Part shown: one piece after another, positions 24,059-35,460 of the stretch | Layout of the letters: each line of letters begins with the position of its first letter | Position numbering within the stretch: the stretch's first letter is position 1 | Source of the DNA: Cornus controversa | Lineage: Eukaryota > Streptophyta > Magnoliopsida > Cornales > Cornaceae | Length of the DNA: 64,000 nucleotides | Direction: 5' to 3' | NCBI GenBank assembly: GCA_026545225.1 | Contig: CM048852.1 | Span: 55,993,146 to 56,057,145 of the forward strand | The notes under the pieces: generated by a model | The model's input: the letters and a program-made list of their open reading frames with translations, nothing else | Database searches by the model: none | What the model was told of the DNA's origin: nothing | Made by a program: the position numbers and the translations under genes

Positions 24059-24093
<35 letters not shown>

Positions 24094-24432
24094 AGTATAT
24101 ATTAGATTGGAGAAGAGAGAGAGAGGTGTGAGTTTCCGCGTAGAGAGATGAGATGAGACTTGAGGGAACTGTTTAGAGAAAGAAAAGAGAGAAAGAAAGC
24201 TTCTTTAATTGGTTTCGTTTTCTGAAATCTGAACAAACTAATAAAAAGGCTCCCTTTGACACAAAAGCATAGAAATCATTCTCACCCCTTTGACGATTCA
24301 CACCTTATATTCACACCCACCTCCATATAAATCTCTCCTCTCTCTCTACCATCTTTTTCTTTCCATTGAATCCATCTTAATTCCTTCCGGTGCAAAGATA
24401 TATATATATATATATCTAGCTAACTTAATTCT
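20841..24432. other. Intergenic, upstream of the GT-3-type gene
   Basis: Apart from copy B of the local duplication, there is a (TG)n run at 20989-21016 and TA runs. Two CACGTG G-boxes lie at 22637-22642 and 22799-22804, about 1.6-1.8 kb upstream of the trihelix gene. A TA-then-GA run at 24050-24093 and a pyrimidine-rich stretch near 24330-24360 probably lie in the promoter or 5' leader. No other gene is supported. Confidence 0.5.
24071..24093. repeat. (GA)n run in the leader/promoter of the trihelix gene
   Basis: A GA microsatellite about 340 bp upstream of the start codon. GA repeats are common in plant promoters and 5' leaders and can bind BPC/GAGA factors; that role here is inference. 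Confidence 0.6.
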
Positions 24433-25300
24433 ATGGAAGGGGGACATCATCTTCATCATATCAGTGTTAATATTGATACAGGTGATAGATTCCCTCAATG
24501 GAGTATTCAAGAGACAAGGGACTTCTTGATGACTCGGGCCGAGCTGGATCAAGCTTTCATGGAGACCAAACGCAACAAACTACTATGGGAAGTGATTGCC
24601 ACAAAGATGAAGGAAAAGGGTTATAATCGCAGCGCAGAGCAGTGCAAGTGCAAGTGGAAGAACCTCGTCACGCGATATAAGGTATGTGTTGCACACACAA
24701 ACCCATATATAACAGTTACTAGAAGAAATTCTTAAATCTTTAATCCATTCCTCTATAAAGATTATTTGTTGCTCTCTATCGATCTCAATCTTTATACACA
24801 CAAAAATACATATAGATAATTTTTCTTCATTTCCTTACTTGATATGTTATTCATCTATCTTACTTTGGTGTGTAGATATACATAACACACATGCATATTT
24901 AAAAGAGTTAATCCAACATAAATCTTTTAAGCAATCCTTCTTGAAGACTCTGCTAGTTGCTTTTTCTTTATAATATATATATATATATAGATAATTTTTG
25001 CTCATTTCATTTGTTGTATCATTGATCTAAGGTGTATCTTATTTTGGTGATATATATACTATAGCTAACACAAGATAATGTTAAATCAATCCCTCTTAAG
25101 TACTCCTATAGCTGCTCTCTCTCTCTCTCTACATATATATGTACATACATGTATATATATAATTTTTCTTCATTTCATTTCTTAGAAGTATTATTCATCT
25201 ATATTACTGTGGGTTACTCTGTGTGTGCATATATATATATATGTAAAATGGTTAATCCAACCTCTTTAACTAATCCTTGTTAAAGACTGCTAGCGGCTCG

Positions 25301-25343
<43 letters not shown>

Positions 25344-25968
25344 TTTCATTTCATATCTTGTAGTATTATTCATCTATATATGGTGTTTCTCACTTAATTA
25401 ATTTGGTGATGTTTAGGGATGTGAAACAATGGAACAAGAAAGTATGCGGCAACAGTTTCCATTTTACAATGACCTGCAAGCGATATTTGCTGCTAGGATG
25501 CAGAGAATGCTATGGATGGAAGCTGAAAGTGGAGCAAGCGCATCAAAGAAGAAGGCGGCTCAGCTATCATCCGAGGACGAAGATGACAACGAAGACAGCG
25601 AGGGAGAGAAGAGAAGCATGGGTAAAAAGAGAAGAAAGAGTAAGAGCATGAGTACTATCAACCCTGGTAGTAGTAGTAGTGGTGGGAATATGAATCGTTT
25701 GAGAGAGATTTTGGAGGATTTCATGAAGCAACAGATGCAAATGGAGATGCAGTGGCTTAAAACCTATGAGGCAAGAGAGGAGGAGAGAAAGATGAAGGAG
25801 ATGGAATGGAGACAAACCATGGAAGCTTTGGAAAATGAAAGAATAATGATGGATAGGAGGTGGAGAGAGAGGGAAGATCAAAGGAGGATGAGAGAGGAAG
25901 CTAGAGCTGAAAAAAGGGATGCTCTTATAACAGCACTTCTAAACAAGCTTAGAAGAGAAGATATGTAG
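24433..25968 (+). CDS. GT-3: Trihelix transcription factor, GT-3 type
   Basis: Two exons, 24433-24681 and 25417-25968, joined in phase 0 across a 735-bp GT-AG intron, make 266 aa. The N-terminus has a His-rich start, then the trihelix DNA-binding domain (about 20-83) with its three spaced tryptophans at W23, W52 and W75 and the run ETKRNKLLWEVIA. Exon 2 opens GCETMEQESMRQQFPFYND, as in GT-3a/GT-3b proteins. It then has an acidic stretch, a Lys/Arg-rich likely nuclear signal (GKKRRKSK), a Ser run and a long charged C-terminal coiled coil. GT-3 proteins bind GT-elements in light- and stress-responsive promoters and dimerise through the C-terminus. I cannot separate GT-3a from GT-3b by eye. The frame is intact. 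Confidence 0.93.
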
Positions 25969-26239
25969 TAGTAGTGTACGCACGCGTCGATCAGCTAGCT
26001 AGCTCTTTGTTTTGTTTTTCTTGTTTTGGAAGAAGAGGAAAGCTTTGAGAGGTTTGTCTTTGATCTCTCATGGAATTAAGTTAATGTTTTGTTTATTAAT
26101 TTTAATGGTTCTAGTTATAAAATCTCTTTCTATTTACACCAAAGGCTTCTTTAGATTTCCATTTTTCTCATTTGTTATGTTGTTGCTAATATAAGCTGTT
26201 TTGAATCAAACACTTTATGTTTAGAAACTCCTGAACAAA

Positions 26240-26241
<2 letters not shown>

Positions 26242-26284
<43 letters not shown>
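26242..26284. repeat. (TA)n microsatellite
   Basis: An uninterrupted TA run of about 43 bp. Confidence 0.9.
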
Positions 26285-26287
<3 letters not shown>

Positions 26288-27944
26288 TAGTGTATGTCTC
26301 GACCTACGACACTATCATACATCCTTAATTATGATTGTTAGATAAAATTATTTTGAACCGTAGATAGACAAAAACATTTAGAACTTCATAATTAGTTTTT
26401 TAATTACTTTTGACCATTAGATTAATGTTTTTGTCTTAACATACCAGTCTTAAATGTAATATAGATATATATATATAAATATGAGAACACAAGTTACATA
26501 TCTAATAGCGGATAATCCTTAAAACTATCAATATGTGGATATAATGCTCATGCAAATTAATAGAGATTAATGGAACCAATGTACTAATTAGAAGGTTGGT
26601 GCTAATATATTTCGACTTAGTGTAGGTGTCATAATTTCGGTTTACACTGGCATGTTTTTACATATATAACTTATAATAGGAAGGTCTAGATATATATATA
26701 CGCAAATGAACCATTATGAAATGAACTAGTTTCAGAGGTTCCAAATGCCAACACATAATTAGATATATGGATGTAGCAATTTTTTTGCCCCCGTAAATTC
26801 AAGCGCATTTCACTAATGCATGACTTGATGGAATATGATCATTCACGTGATAGGCCAGGTTCAGCTAAATTGTCATAACTGGGGGTGATGATTTTGTTGA
26901 ATTACAAGACATAATTTAATTATAAGTGACATTTAGGATTCACAGTAGCCACAGGGTCCAGTAGCATGTGCCGAATCTGAATTTGAGACTTCGGGTCCAG
27001 TGTTTTTGTGCTGTGAAAGATAGTACTAACAATGACTAATATTGGACTTTTGCAGTAAAATGAAATATATGGTTTATGTGCTTTACATTAATTGTGGTGT
27101 TTGCATGAACTATCAAAGGATCCCTATGTAGGCCACTTGCTTTTGTTGAGAACCCATTGCATTATAAATTACAACAGAAAATCATGAAGTTACTTTATAG
27201 ACCACCCTCTTTCATTGAGCTCAGGTCTCATATCTTTTAACCTAATTTCTTGTTAAGTTTTTTTTTTTTCCCTTTTTTTGCTGTTAAGTTTGAGAACACG
27301 AATTCGAACACGGACAGTAAGCATTTCGTGAAAATAATGTCAAAATTAGGATTAATTGTATCGAGTTTATTCCTCCCTAACATGTACTTGTAATTAACGA
27401 GGAGGATACTGTGTAATGATCCTTTTTGTTACGTGTACAGTGTTTTCAAGTTTTTTTAAGTAGCAGCAAAGGTTTAAGTATAAGTCATAGTGATAACTTT
27501 AAAATGTAAATTCTTTCCCTTCTACACATGTGAAAGGCATATCTTTATAAGTGCCAAACAACTTCTTCACTCTCGTTGTGACCTTTGTGAGTTTGTGCAT
27601 GCACTTTCATATTTTGGTTGAAAATTGACTCTAATACCATTTGTTATTGTCCATTTTGTACTATTTTGATGCTCACGATTCTTAAAACGCAGCTGTAGAG
27701 GTAAGAGATACAATTTCTTATAACTGCTAGCAATTTCTCTCTTTGAAATTTGAATTGAAACAGCCTTATATATTTGTTTCTCTTTAAATCATGTGAAAAG
27801 GGAAAAGAAAAAGCAAGATATAGACCAGTTGATCATCTTGATGTATGTGAAGGTATGGAACAATTGAATCTGAATTCTTTAATGTGTTTTTGTACCACTG
27901 AATCAACTTTTGCAGCAAGCTAGTTCCCTGTAAAGGACAGATTT

Positions 27945-28030
27945 ATTCTTTGAATGTATAAAGGATCAATCTCATCATAGGACACTCATTCTTTGAATGT
28001 ATAAAGGATCAATCTCATCATAGGACACTC
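27945..28030. repeat. 43-bp tandem duplication
   Basis: Two identical adjacent copies of a 43-bp unit that begins attctttgaatgtataaagg. A degenerate third start (ttattctttgcatgtat) follows at about 28044. Confidence 0.85.
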
Positions 28031-28672
28031 AAGAACAACACAGTTATTCTTTGCATGTATCACACTTTGAGTGATTTGCTTTTTGTTTCCTCTCTACCCT
28101 TCAGGCCATCTTTTTTCAACAAGCCAGTTGATTTATCATTTAGATTAATTTGTAAGCTAATTTTATTAATTATTTGGTTTCCTTCTTAGTAACTGACTAG
28201 CCAGTTTTTTTTTTCTTTTTCATTTCCTATTGATTTTCCTTATATTTGTGATCAGCTTGAACTTTTACCATTATAGCGAGTACTGGCTTGTACAATTAAC
28301 CCCAAGTGTGTACCGAAAGTTATGGGGTTTCTTTAGTGGGGACCAATTACATGATCAAAAATCCAAGCGTAACACAAGTTTCTGTAGTTTTCACTTTTCA
28401 GAATTTGGAACGAATTTTTCTGAAATTCTATCTAAATGTAAAACATAGGTTTTTTTTTGCCTAAATTTCCCATCCCATTAACGTGTACGTATCTAAAACT
28501 ACAATTGTCATGATTAGGCTAATTCGGTTGTATGAGTGGCTTAAAGAAAGTGTATTCAATTAGGATTTCAAAAGATTTTTAAAATCTGAGTGTACTTAAT
28601 TCATACTTTTATAAATATTTGAAGAGTTCGTACAAGTCTGACGGTATTCAATTAGAATTTTAAAAAAATTTA

Positions 28673-28922
28673 TGTAATACCCCGCTCCAACACATGGTAT
28701 GATATTGTCCGCTTTGAACCTGAGCCTGCACGGTTTTGCTCTTGGGTTTTATCCCAAAAGGCCTCATACCATTTGAAGAGAACATACTACATATAAGCAC
28801 ATCCCCTTTTTCACACCCAGACGATGTGGGATTGAGCACCCTGTACCATGTCAATGTGGTAGCTCAGCCCAGTGTCTGTCTTCGCACCCGCTCACTCACA
28901 CCCGTCCACAAGGGTTACTACA
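28673..28922 (+). mobile_element. Solo LTR (or TRIM LTR), 250 bp
   Basis: Starts TGTAATACCCC and ends GGGTTACTACA, giving TG...CA termini with short inverted ends. It is flanked by a perfect 5-bp duplication attta (28668-28672 and 28923-28927), as expected of LTR-retroelement integration. Internal text such as ATATTGTCCGCTTTG and GGCCTCATACCA is typical of a widespread plant short-LTR family. No internal region remains, so it is a solo LTR left by recombination. Confidence 0.75.
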
Positions 28923-29355
28923 ATTTACAAAAGTTTAAGTGTATTCAAAAATTTATAGATTTTGAAGGATTTTATTAAATGGTGAATTTGAGGGTGGAAA
29001 GTATAAATACCAAAACCCATAACATATTCAACATTTCTCCCATAGATTTTGGTGGACTTTTTTTTTCTGCATAATACAAATAGTCTTTTGCCATCTCAAG
29101 GTACACTCATTTTTTCTCTCATGTAATATTAGAATTTTAAAAAAAGTCTACAAAAGTTTAGGTGTATACAAAAAGTCATAAATTTTGAAGGATTTCATTA
29201 AGTAGCATATTTTAATAGATTTGAGGGTGGAAGGTATAAATACCAAAGTCCATAACAAATCCAACATTTCCCCAATAGATTTTGGTGGACTTTTATTTTT
29301 TGCATAATACAAATAGTCTTTCTCCATCTCAAGATACACTCAATTTTTCTCTCAT
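28923..29355. repeat. Approximate 200-bp tandem duplication
   Basis: 28930-29120 and 29150-29350 share long blocks, including gatttgagggtgg-type text, tataaataccaaa, atagattttggtggactttt, gcataatacaaatagtctt and ctcatttttctctcat-type ends. The two copies differ by small indels. Confidence 0.75.
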
Positions 29356-29500
29356 ATTCTCTCTCTTTCTATTGGATTAGAAAAAGTTGTAAAACTCGAG
29401 TTTCTAGGCAAGTTGATCAATTTCTCGCTGTATGGGAGAGATTAATCCCTCTACACTGTTTATTATGGATCAATTCCTTAAGCTATAGTAATTGGTCATA

Positions 29501-29672
29501 GGGTAATGCTACTTAGGCAGAATTCGTAGGCAGAATTCATAAGCAGAAAGTTTTACATCCATTGGATGCATGTGGTAGGCCCCACCACATACACTCACCA
29601 CATGTATCCAATGGATAGAAAACTTTCTGCCTATAAATTCTGCCTACGAATTCTGCCTGAGTAACATTACCC
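29501..29672. mobile_element. 172-bp foldback MITE, Mutator-like
   Basis: The two halves are near-perfect inverted repeats of about 75 bp starting GGGTAATG(C/T)TACT(T/C)AGGC. Near-identical 9-bp duplications flank it: ttggtcata (29492-29500) and ttagtcata (29673-29681). A 9-bp duplication fits Mutator-type insertion. If transcribed it would fold into a long hairpin. Confidence 0.8.
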
Positions 29673-30338
29673 TTAGTCATAAGTCCAATTAATAATTCAA
29701 TATAACCTAGATTCAAGGTTCTCCAATTATCTATCTAATAATTTAACCTAGACCCTATAAGTAAAGTATGTACTTGTTTTTTCTTTTTTATAATGTACGA
29801 TTGAAATCTTAGAAATGGTTGATATGTAATTTGTGTTCATTAAGTGAATTATTTTATTATTCTCGCTATTTCCTGGGATATTTGCACTACACAATAATTT
29901 TTAGACAATATATCAGATTATCCATTTTGCATTATAACTACCCCTTGAACCATTAGTTTATTTTTACACAAAAATAGAATTTAAGGATACAAATAAATAA
30001 ATTAGGTTGAATAAATCAATATACGTCTATAAAAATTCATCAAAGTCTCTATTAGAAGTCTATACAAATCAATGAAAGTTTATAATAGAAGTTTATAAAA
30101 ATTCATGAATTCACATAAATCTGTCACATAAAAAATATATTTCAAAATCCTTTAAAACCCTAATTGACTACCCCCTTCTTAGTATGTAAAAATTTTGGAC
30201 TTTCATTGATTATTATTTCATAAAATTAAAATTCGAATTGATGATTGAGATCAAATAGAGAATTATCGGATTCCCTATACAAATGTGATTATAAATACTT
30301 ATTGAGTTATGATGTAACTTAATCATATGTTATCATGT

Positions 30339-30341
<3 letters not shown>

Positions 30342-30389
<48 letters not shown>
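30342..30389. repeat. (TA)n microsatellite
   Basis: An uninterrupted TA run of about 48 bp. Confidence 0.9.
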
Positions 30390-30392
<3 letters not shown>

Positions 30393-30809
30393 GAGATGAT
30401 AATGGTAACATTGGTTACCATGATATGATAAAGTTAACATAAAGTGATTATAATCTGATCGTTCTTTTCATGGGAGGGATTATCTTTATGTATATAGCTT
30501 GGTCCCCATTCCGATTAGTTTTGCCCCCATTGAATAGACGTGTGAGTTAAGTGTTCTATTCATGTTAGGGATTTGATTAAATATCTGTATATATATAGCT
30601 TGGTCCCTACTCCGATTAGTCTTACCCCATTGAATAAACATGTGAGTTAAGTAGAAAGTGGAAGATCAAGTGAGAGGTGTTTCTTTGATTTCAGACTTTT
30701 CTTGATCTAATAATAGTTTCTGCAGGTATGTTTAGTTTCTAAATAGATATCGGTGTTATAAACATGTGTATGAATTTTCTATTTAGTTTTATATAGTATT
30801 CCACCAACA

Positions 30810-30812
<3 letters not shown>

Positions 30813-30875
<63 letters not shown>
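30813..30875. repeat. (CT)n(TA)n compound microsatellite
   Basis: About 31 bp of CT repeats pass directly into about 32 bp of TA repeats. Confidence 0.9.
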
Positions 30876-30878
<3 letters not shown>

Positions 30879-31930
30879 ATCGAGTAAGTACTCACACTAA
30901 AGATTATACTATTGGACAAGGTTCTTTGGTAAAAAGCTTCTCAAGTAAAGGAAAAAAAAAAATCTTCTCAATCTATTATATTTTTCTCAACCTACCAAGT
31001 TATATCATTTTTAACATGATGAAACTATTACGAGGTTAAGCAGTTAGGCCAAGTTACTACAAGGGTAAGAATTTTATTTTTTACTGAAAAATAATTATTG
31101 GATTTTATCATTATTATCTTACATGTTAAAGAAAAACTATCGTCTAAAAGGTAAAAATCTTAAATAAATAAAAAAGTCATTTTTCTCTTTCCTACTAAGG
31201 AAGTTTTCTCCTCTCTCTCTTTCCTTTCCATTATTTTCTTACCAAACTAATGAAAACTCCATTATTGTTCCCTTTTTCTTTCTTGGGTTTTTGTAATCCC
31301 ACTCTTGACTCGGTCGGTTGTATTCTAACGCGAGTTCGCGTTCTCAATCATTTCTGATCGATCCAACAGAAAGCTCCACAATGTAGAGCCACTGATGGTA
31401 GACGTATTGCAGTACCTAATTTCAGCATGGTCCACAAAACGTGGTTCTCAACGTACGGTCCAGAGTGGCCATCAAGAAAATTGACTGGTACCAATACAAA
31501 AATATCTGATGGCAGCATGGCCTGGTTGTCATGTTTTGGTGGGTCCAAAAGGGAATGTGAACCGACACTGGTTGGGGGCGATAAATTCTTGATGCATAAC
31601 TGATCTGCTGACTTTACTTATCTAGATTTTGTAGAGGTCAATTTTTTATTGGTCAAATGTATCAAGTCCAGAGGAATGCTGTGCCTTGGATGATGTGGGC
31701 AGTGGGCATCCATTTTTTTATTTTATTGGTCAAATGTACCAAGTTTAGAGGAAGAAATGCTGTGTCTTGGATGACGCGGCCAATTAATTACGTACTCCGA
31801 GAACCACAACCATGACTTGTAACATTTCTCATCAACTTTATTAAATTTTATAAGAATCTCGAGCTTTTGTAATATTAAATCCATTCACACTTGAAATAAA
31901 TTCAGTTGTAAAAATAACCACAAGGACTAA

Positions 31931-32503
31931 CGTTGCATTTGAATTTGCTATGTGGAATAGAATGAAATATAGCGAGAAATCGAATGAAAATGAGAATGAA
32001 ATGATCATCCTCATTCTATTATTTAGTTGCAAATATGAAATGAATTAGGAATGAAATAAATTTAAATTAAATTATTCAAAATGCCCCTCTTAGTAATAAA
32101 TAAATTAAACTAGTTAACAAATGTGTGGTGGTTGAGAAAGGTGACGATGTAACAATAGTCAAAGTGGTGTGGGTGGCGGTGGAGGAAGGTGGTGATCTGA
32201 TGTGGCGGAGGTGGTGGGAGTGGCTGTGATGGAGGCAATGACGGTGGTAGAGTCGATGGTGGAGGTAGTGGTGGTGGTGGTAGGGGCGGTGTGATGGCAA
32301 AGGTGATGGTACGTGGTGGTAGAGGTGAAGGGTTTTTTGGTAATATGATTTTATTTTTATATCTTTTTTACTATGAACAAAATGTCTATTAATTCCATCG
32401 GTTTAACTACGGAATGAATTTTCTTTCTAACGGAACGACCATTCCCACCTTAAAATACATACCAAACAAATTTATTCCACTCTTGCGTACTAAACACAAC
32501 ATA
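31931..32503. mobile_element. GGT-rich non-autonomous element, copy 1
   Basis: The AT-rich ends carry GGAATAGAATGAAA-type text on the left and its complement-like ATTCCACTC...TACTAAACACAAC on the right. They flank a core of GGTGG/GGTGA repeats (about 32126-32330). The layout and flanking text match the larger copy at 35461-36805. There is no coding capacity. The ends are approximate and no sure target duplication was found. Confidence 0.5.
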
Positions 32504-32543
32504 AGAACAATTCCATTGAACTAGTCAAATTCATTTGACAAGC

Positions 32544-33000
32544 CCAATCTGGCTACGGTAGCCAGATTGGTGGGCTCCATTATGGGTTCTCCAAATCTAA
32601 TGATTCATTTGGTGATCGGGTTGGCGTTTTTTTTAAACCCACTAACCATGGGACCTTTTTAAATTATTTAAAAAAAAAAAAAATTTATCAGCCACGTGTC
32701 CCAAAGATCAAAACTTTAATTTTTTTTATTTCATTGCCAATATTATTTTGTTTAATGTATTAAAATTAAAAATATTAATAAAAAAATTATGTTTAATCTA
32801 TAATGTCTAAATATTTATAAAATAAAAAATATTATAAAATAATATTATTTTTGGATAGTGAAAATTTGGAGAGTCCATTGTGACGCCTCCTCTACCCAAA
32901 ATCTGGAGAGTCAAAATCGCTGACGTGGCTCTCCAAACCTGTGACGTGGCAAATTTGGAGAGGGTAATTTTAGAGAGGCTAACGGAGATGCTCTAAGGAG
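32544..33000. mobile_element. Possible PIF/Harbinger-like MITE
   Basis: Starts near a 12-bp-arm hairpin (CCAATCTGGCTA, loop CGG). It ends with GCTGACGTGGCTCTCCAAA, then GGAGATGCTCTAA. The GACGTGGCTCTC text recurs near the right end of the Harbinger element at 52220-52262, suggesting kinship. Only one end is convincing. Confidence 0.35.
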
Positions 33001-33051
33001 GAACCTCAAAAGGAAAATATTTTGGGTAAGTTAGTCATACCACATCATAAC

Positions 33052-33773
33052 TAGGGATGGCAACGGGGCGGGTACGGCACGAGTTTGCCTAAACCCGTCC
33101 CCGCCCCACTGCCTTTAACACTATTACCAAACCCGCCGCGGGTTTGAAATGGGACGGAATTTTAAAACCCATCCCCGCCCCGTTGGGAGAAACTCCACCC
33201 CGTCCCTGCCCCGCCCCGTTTAAAATTTCGAAAGAGGTGGGACGAGATAGGGCGAGGCGAGGCCCCTCCTCACAAAATTGTAACCACATCAAATATTAAT
33301 AAAAATTAATTTTTTCAAAAAATACGAACCTAGTGGGTAGTACCAAGTTTGATACTATTAAATTCAAAATAGTATAACCCCTGTTTAAGAAGTAAAATGA
33401 TAAGATTCCACAATTAAATAGCCTATTACAGAAAATATATTTCACAACTAAATAACTTAGTAACAAGTTTGATCCAACAATTAAAGAAATGTTAATACAA
33501 CAAAAAGATAAAATGAAAACATAAGTCTTAATACAACCAAAAGTAAAATTATAATTTGTATATATATATATACACATATAAATATATTTATAATAATAAA
33601 ATATATAGGCGGGGCGGGTTATTATAGAGTCCCGAACCCGCCCCATACCCGCGGCGGGTTTTAATTTTTTTTCCCAAACCCGCCTCTACGGGAAAAAAAT
33701 GACTCTCATACCCTCTCTAAACGGGGCGGGATGGGGCAAAAACTCGGCGGGACGGACAAAATTGCCATCCCTA
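33052..33773. mobile_element. hAT-like MITE, TAGGGATGGCAA family, copy 1
   Basis: Ends TAGGGATGGCAACGGGG and TTGCCATCCCTA form inverted repeats. A perfect 8-bp target duplication atcataac lies at 33044-33051 and 33774-33781. Subterminal regions are rich in CCCGCCCC/GGGGCGGG on an otherwise AT-rich interior. No transposase frame. Confidence 0.85.
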
Positions 33774-33781
33774 ATCATAAC

Positions 33782-34385
33782 TAATGTTTAAGCAATGAAA
33801 ATGCATCATATTAATTTGTTGAGGGCAATTTTTATAAGTAAGTGGGACCAATTCCACTGAATAGTGTCTTTTCATTGGTTGGGCATACAAATGACATGGT
33901 ATATGTCTGGCTCACCCAAGATTCTCTCACCCCATGCGCAGATGAAACCATTGACAAAGATTTGAAAGGAAACAAATTTGACGAAAGATCCAATACGATC
34001 TGAAATACAAATTAGCTGGTGAATTTCAAAATCTAAATTCAAAAATGGGTTGGGTGTGGATTTTCTATGAAAAATCCATGATAAATTTTGGTCAAATCTA
34101 GATTTTGGTAAACATAAAATGGATCAATTTTAACCCGACACAAGTAATTTTCACTTTATTAGATTGTTTGGATTATATATATGAGTCGAACTTTGATCAT
34201 GTCTCCAAGACGTTATTCAGATTAACATCCATATATAAATCATATGTTTATCGACTTTCCCCTTTTCATATAAATCATGAGACTAAAATGTGGATATAGG
34301 CTTAGATTCACAAGAATCCAATTCATTTCATTTTGATAAAGATCCTCTTCGGACAAATCTCTTTTATGAATTTGTAGACTTCAAT
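33782..34385. other. Intergenic, nothing recognised
   Basis: No coding, repeat or element structure stands out. Confidence 0.4.
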
Positions 34386-35001
34386 CACTACAAAAAAATA
34401 ATTCTTTGACGACTAATTTTTTGGTCGCAAATAGTCCAAAATTAGTCATAAAAAGCTTTTAGCGACAAAAAACATTTGGTCTCATGTTAGTCGCTAAAAG
34501 TGGAGACGCAAATTGTTTTTGCAGTGAGTTGGTCACAATTGTATAGCTCTCAACGATCATATCTTTAATGACCAAATATATATTTGCGACCAAAATTTAT
34601 GGTCGCTAAAGAGGCCCCTTGTTGGGATCAAAAGTTTTGGTCGCTAAATATGTTGTTTTTTGCGACCAAAATCTATGGTTCAAGAAGCCCCTTTCTGCCA
34701 AAAAAGTTTCGATCACTACCGATGCTATTTTTTGTGACCATAGTATTTGTTGCTAAAGATGTTTTTGCAACCAAAGGACATTAAAGATGATATTTTTTGC
34801 GACCATAAGTACTGGTCTCCAAAGTAGCCATGTTTTGCGACAATAAGTTTTGGTCGCTAAAGATGCTGTTTTTCCAACCATAAGTTTTGGTACCTAAAGA
34901 TGCTTTTTTTTCCACTAAAAATCATGATCCCTAATGATGCTACTTTTTGTGACCATAATTTATGGTCATTGGTCACAAGAAACTACTCTTTTTACAATGT
35001 G
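34386..35001. mobile_element. CACTA-like non-autonomous element
   Basis: Starts CACTACAAAAAAATAA and ends with ACAATGTG, an imperfect complement. The interior is filled with many short inverted and direct subterminal motifs of the type GGTCGCTAAAGATG and TTTGCGACCA, the classic CACTA subterminal pattern. No 3-bp duplication could be confirmed and the right end is weak. Confidence 0.6.
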
Positions 35002-35460
35002 TTCAAAAGATATTTACATTTTTAGAATCACACTTATAGACAAACTAAACTCCATATAAAACCATATATATCCACACCAAGCCTTGTACAAATATCATGA
35101 TGCTAAATAAACTTGTATCTAAATCACAAATAAATAAATCCAAAATTGCTTTCATATTTATTAAAGAATTCAAAGTACAATGTTCCCATCATTGTTAAAT
35201 AAATAAAAGATTGATTATAAATACAAAGCGTCGAAACATAACTCTATAGTTGAATAGAGGTACTACAAATGAAGGATAAGTCATATTTATCAAGAAATGG
35301 TAGTAGATACACAAAGGCAAACCCATATCCACATAGACAAATACTATACAGTTTCATATCTAATAAGTTTCAATCTCTTCATTCTCTCATTGTCATTCTT
35401 CAATTTCTGTCATAATAAACATTAATAAGTAATCTTCATGTTAAAATTTTCTTTTCTCTA
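35002..35460. other. Intergenic, nothing recognised
   Basis: AT-rich, without supported genes or element ends. Confidence 0.4.

Larger units (their letters stand above)
25969..28549. other. Intergenic, downstream of the trihelix gene
   Basis: The first 250 bp should include the 3' UTR. A (TA)n run at 26242-26284 and a 43-bp tandem duplication (27945-28030) are the only distinct structures. No gene is supported. Confidence 0.5.
28550..30175. mobile_element. Possible non-autonomous MULE-like element, nested insertions
   Basis: The left end reads GTGTATTCAATTAGGATTT. The reverse strand of the right end reads GGGGGTAGTCAATTAGGG and then a similar AT-rich block, so the ends look like diverged inverted repeats. 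The interior has an approximately 200-bp tandem duplication and two younger insertions (28673-28922 and 29501-29672). No clear target duplication was seen, so the limits are tentative. Confidence 0.4.
30176..31930. other. Intergenic, simple repeats and small duplications
   Basis: Contains (TA)n at 30342-30389, a CT-then-TA run at 30813-30875, an imperfect duplication of about 110 bp containing agcttggtccc (about 30498-30650), and another of about 85 bp containing attggtcaaatgta (about 31639-31783). A minus-strand frame at 31348-31548 is not recognised. No gene is supported. Confidence 0.5.

Noticed and set aside
25567..25881. Minus-strand frame of 104 codons opposite the trihelix gene
   Set aside because: It is a shadow of exon 2 of the trihelix gene, whose own frame has recognisable domains.
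31348..31548. Minus-strand 66-codon frame, less AT-rich than surroundings
   Set aside because: No recognisable motif, splice structure or homologous duplicate; not enough to call a gene.
32076..32300. His/Ser-rich minus-strand open frame
   Set aside because: Same cause: it lies on the GGT-rich core of element copy 1.
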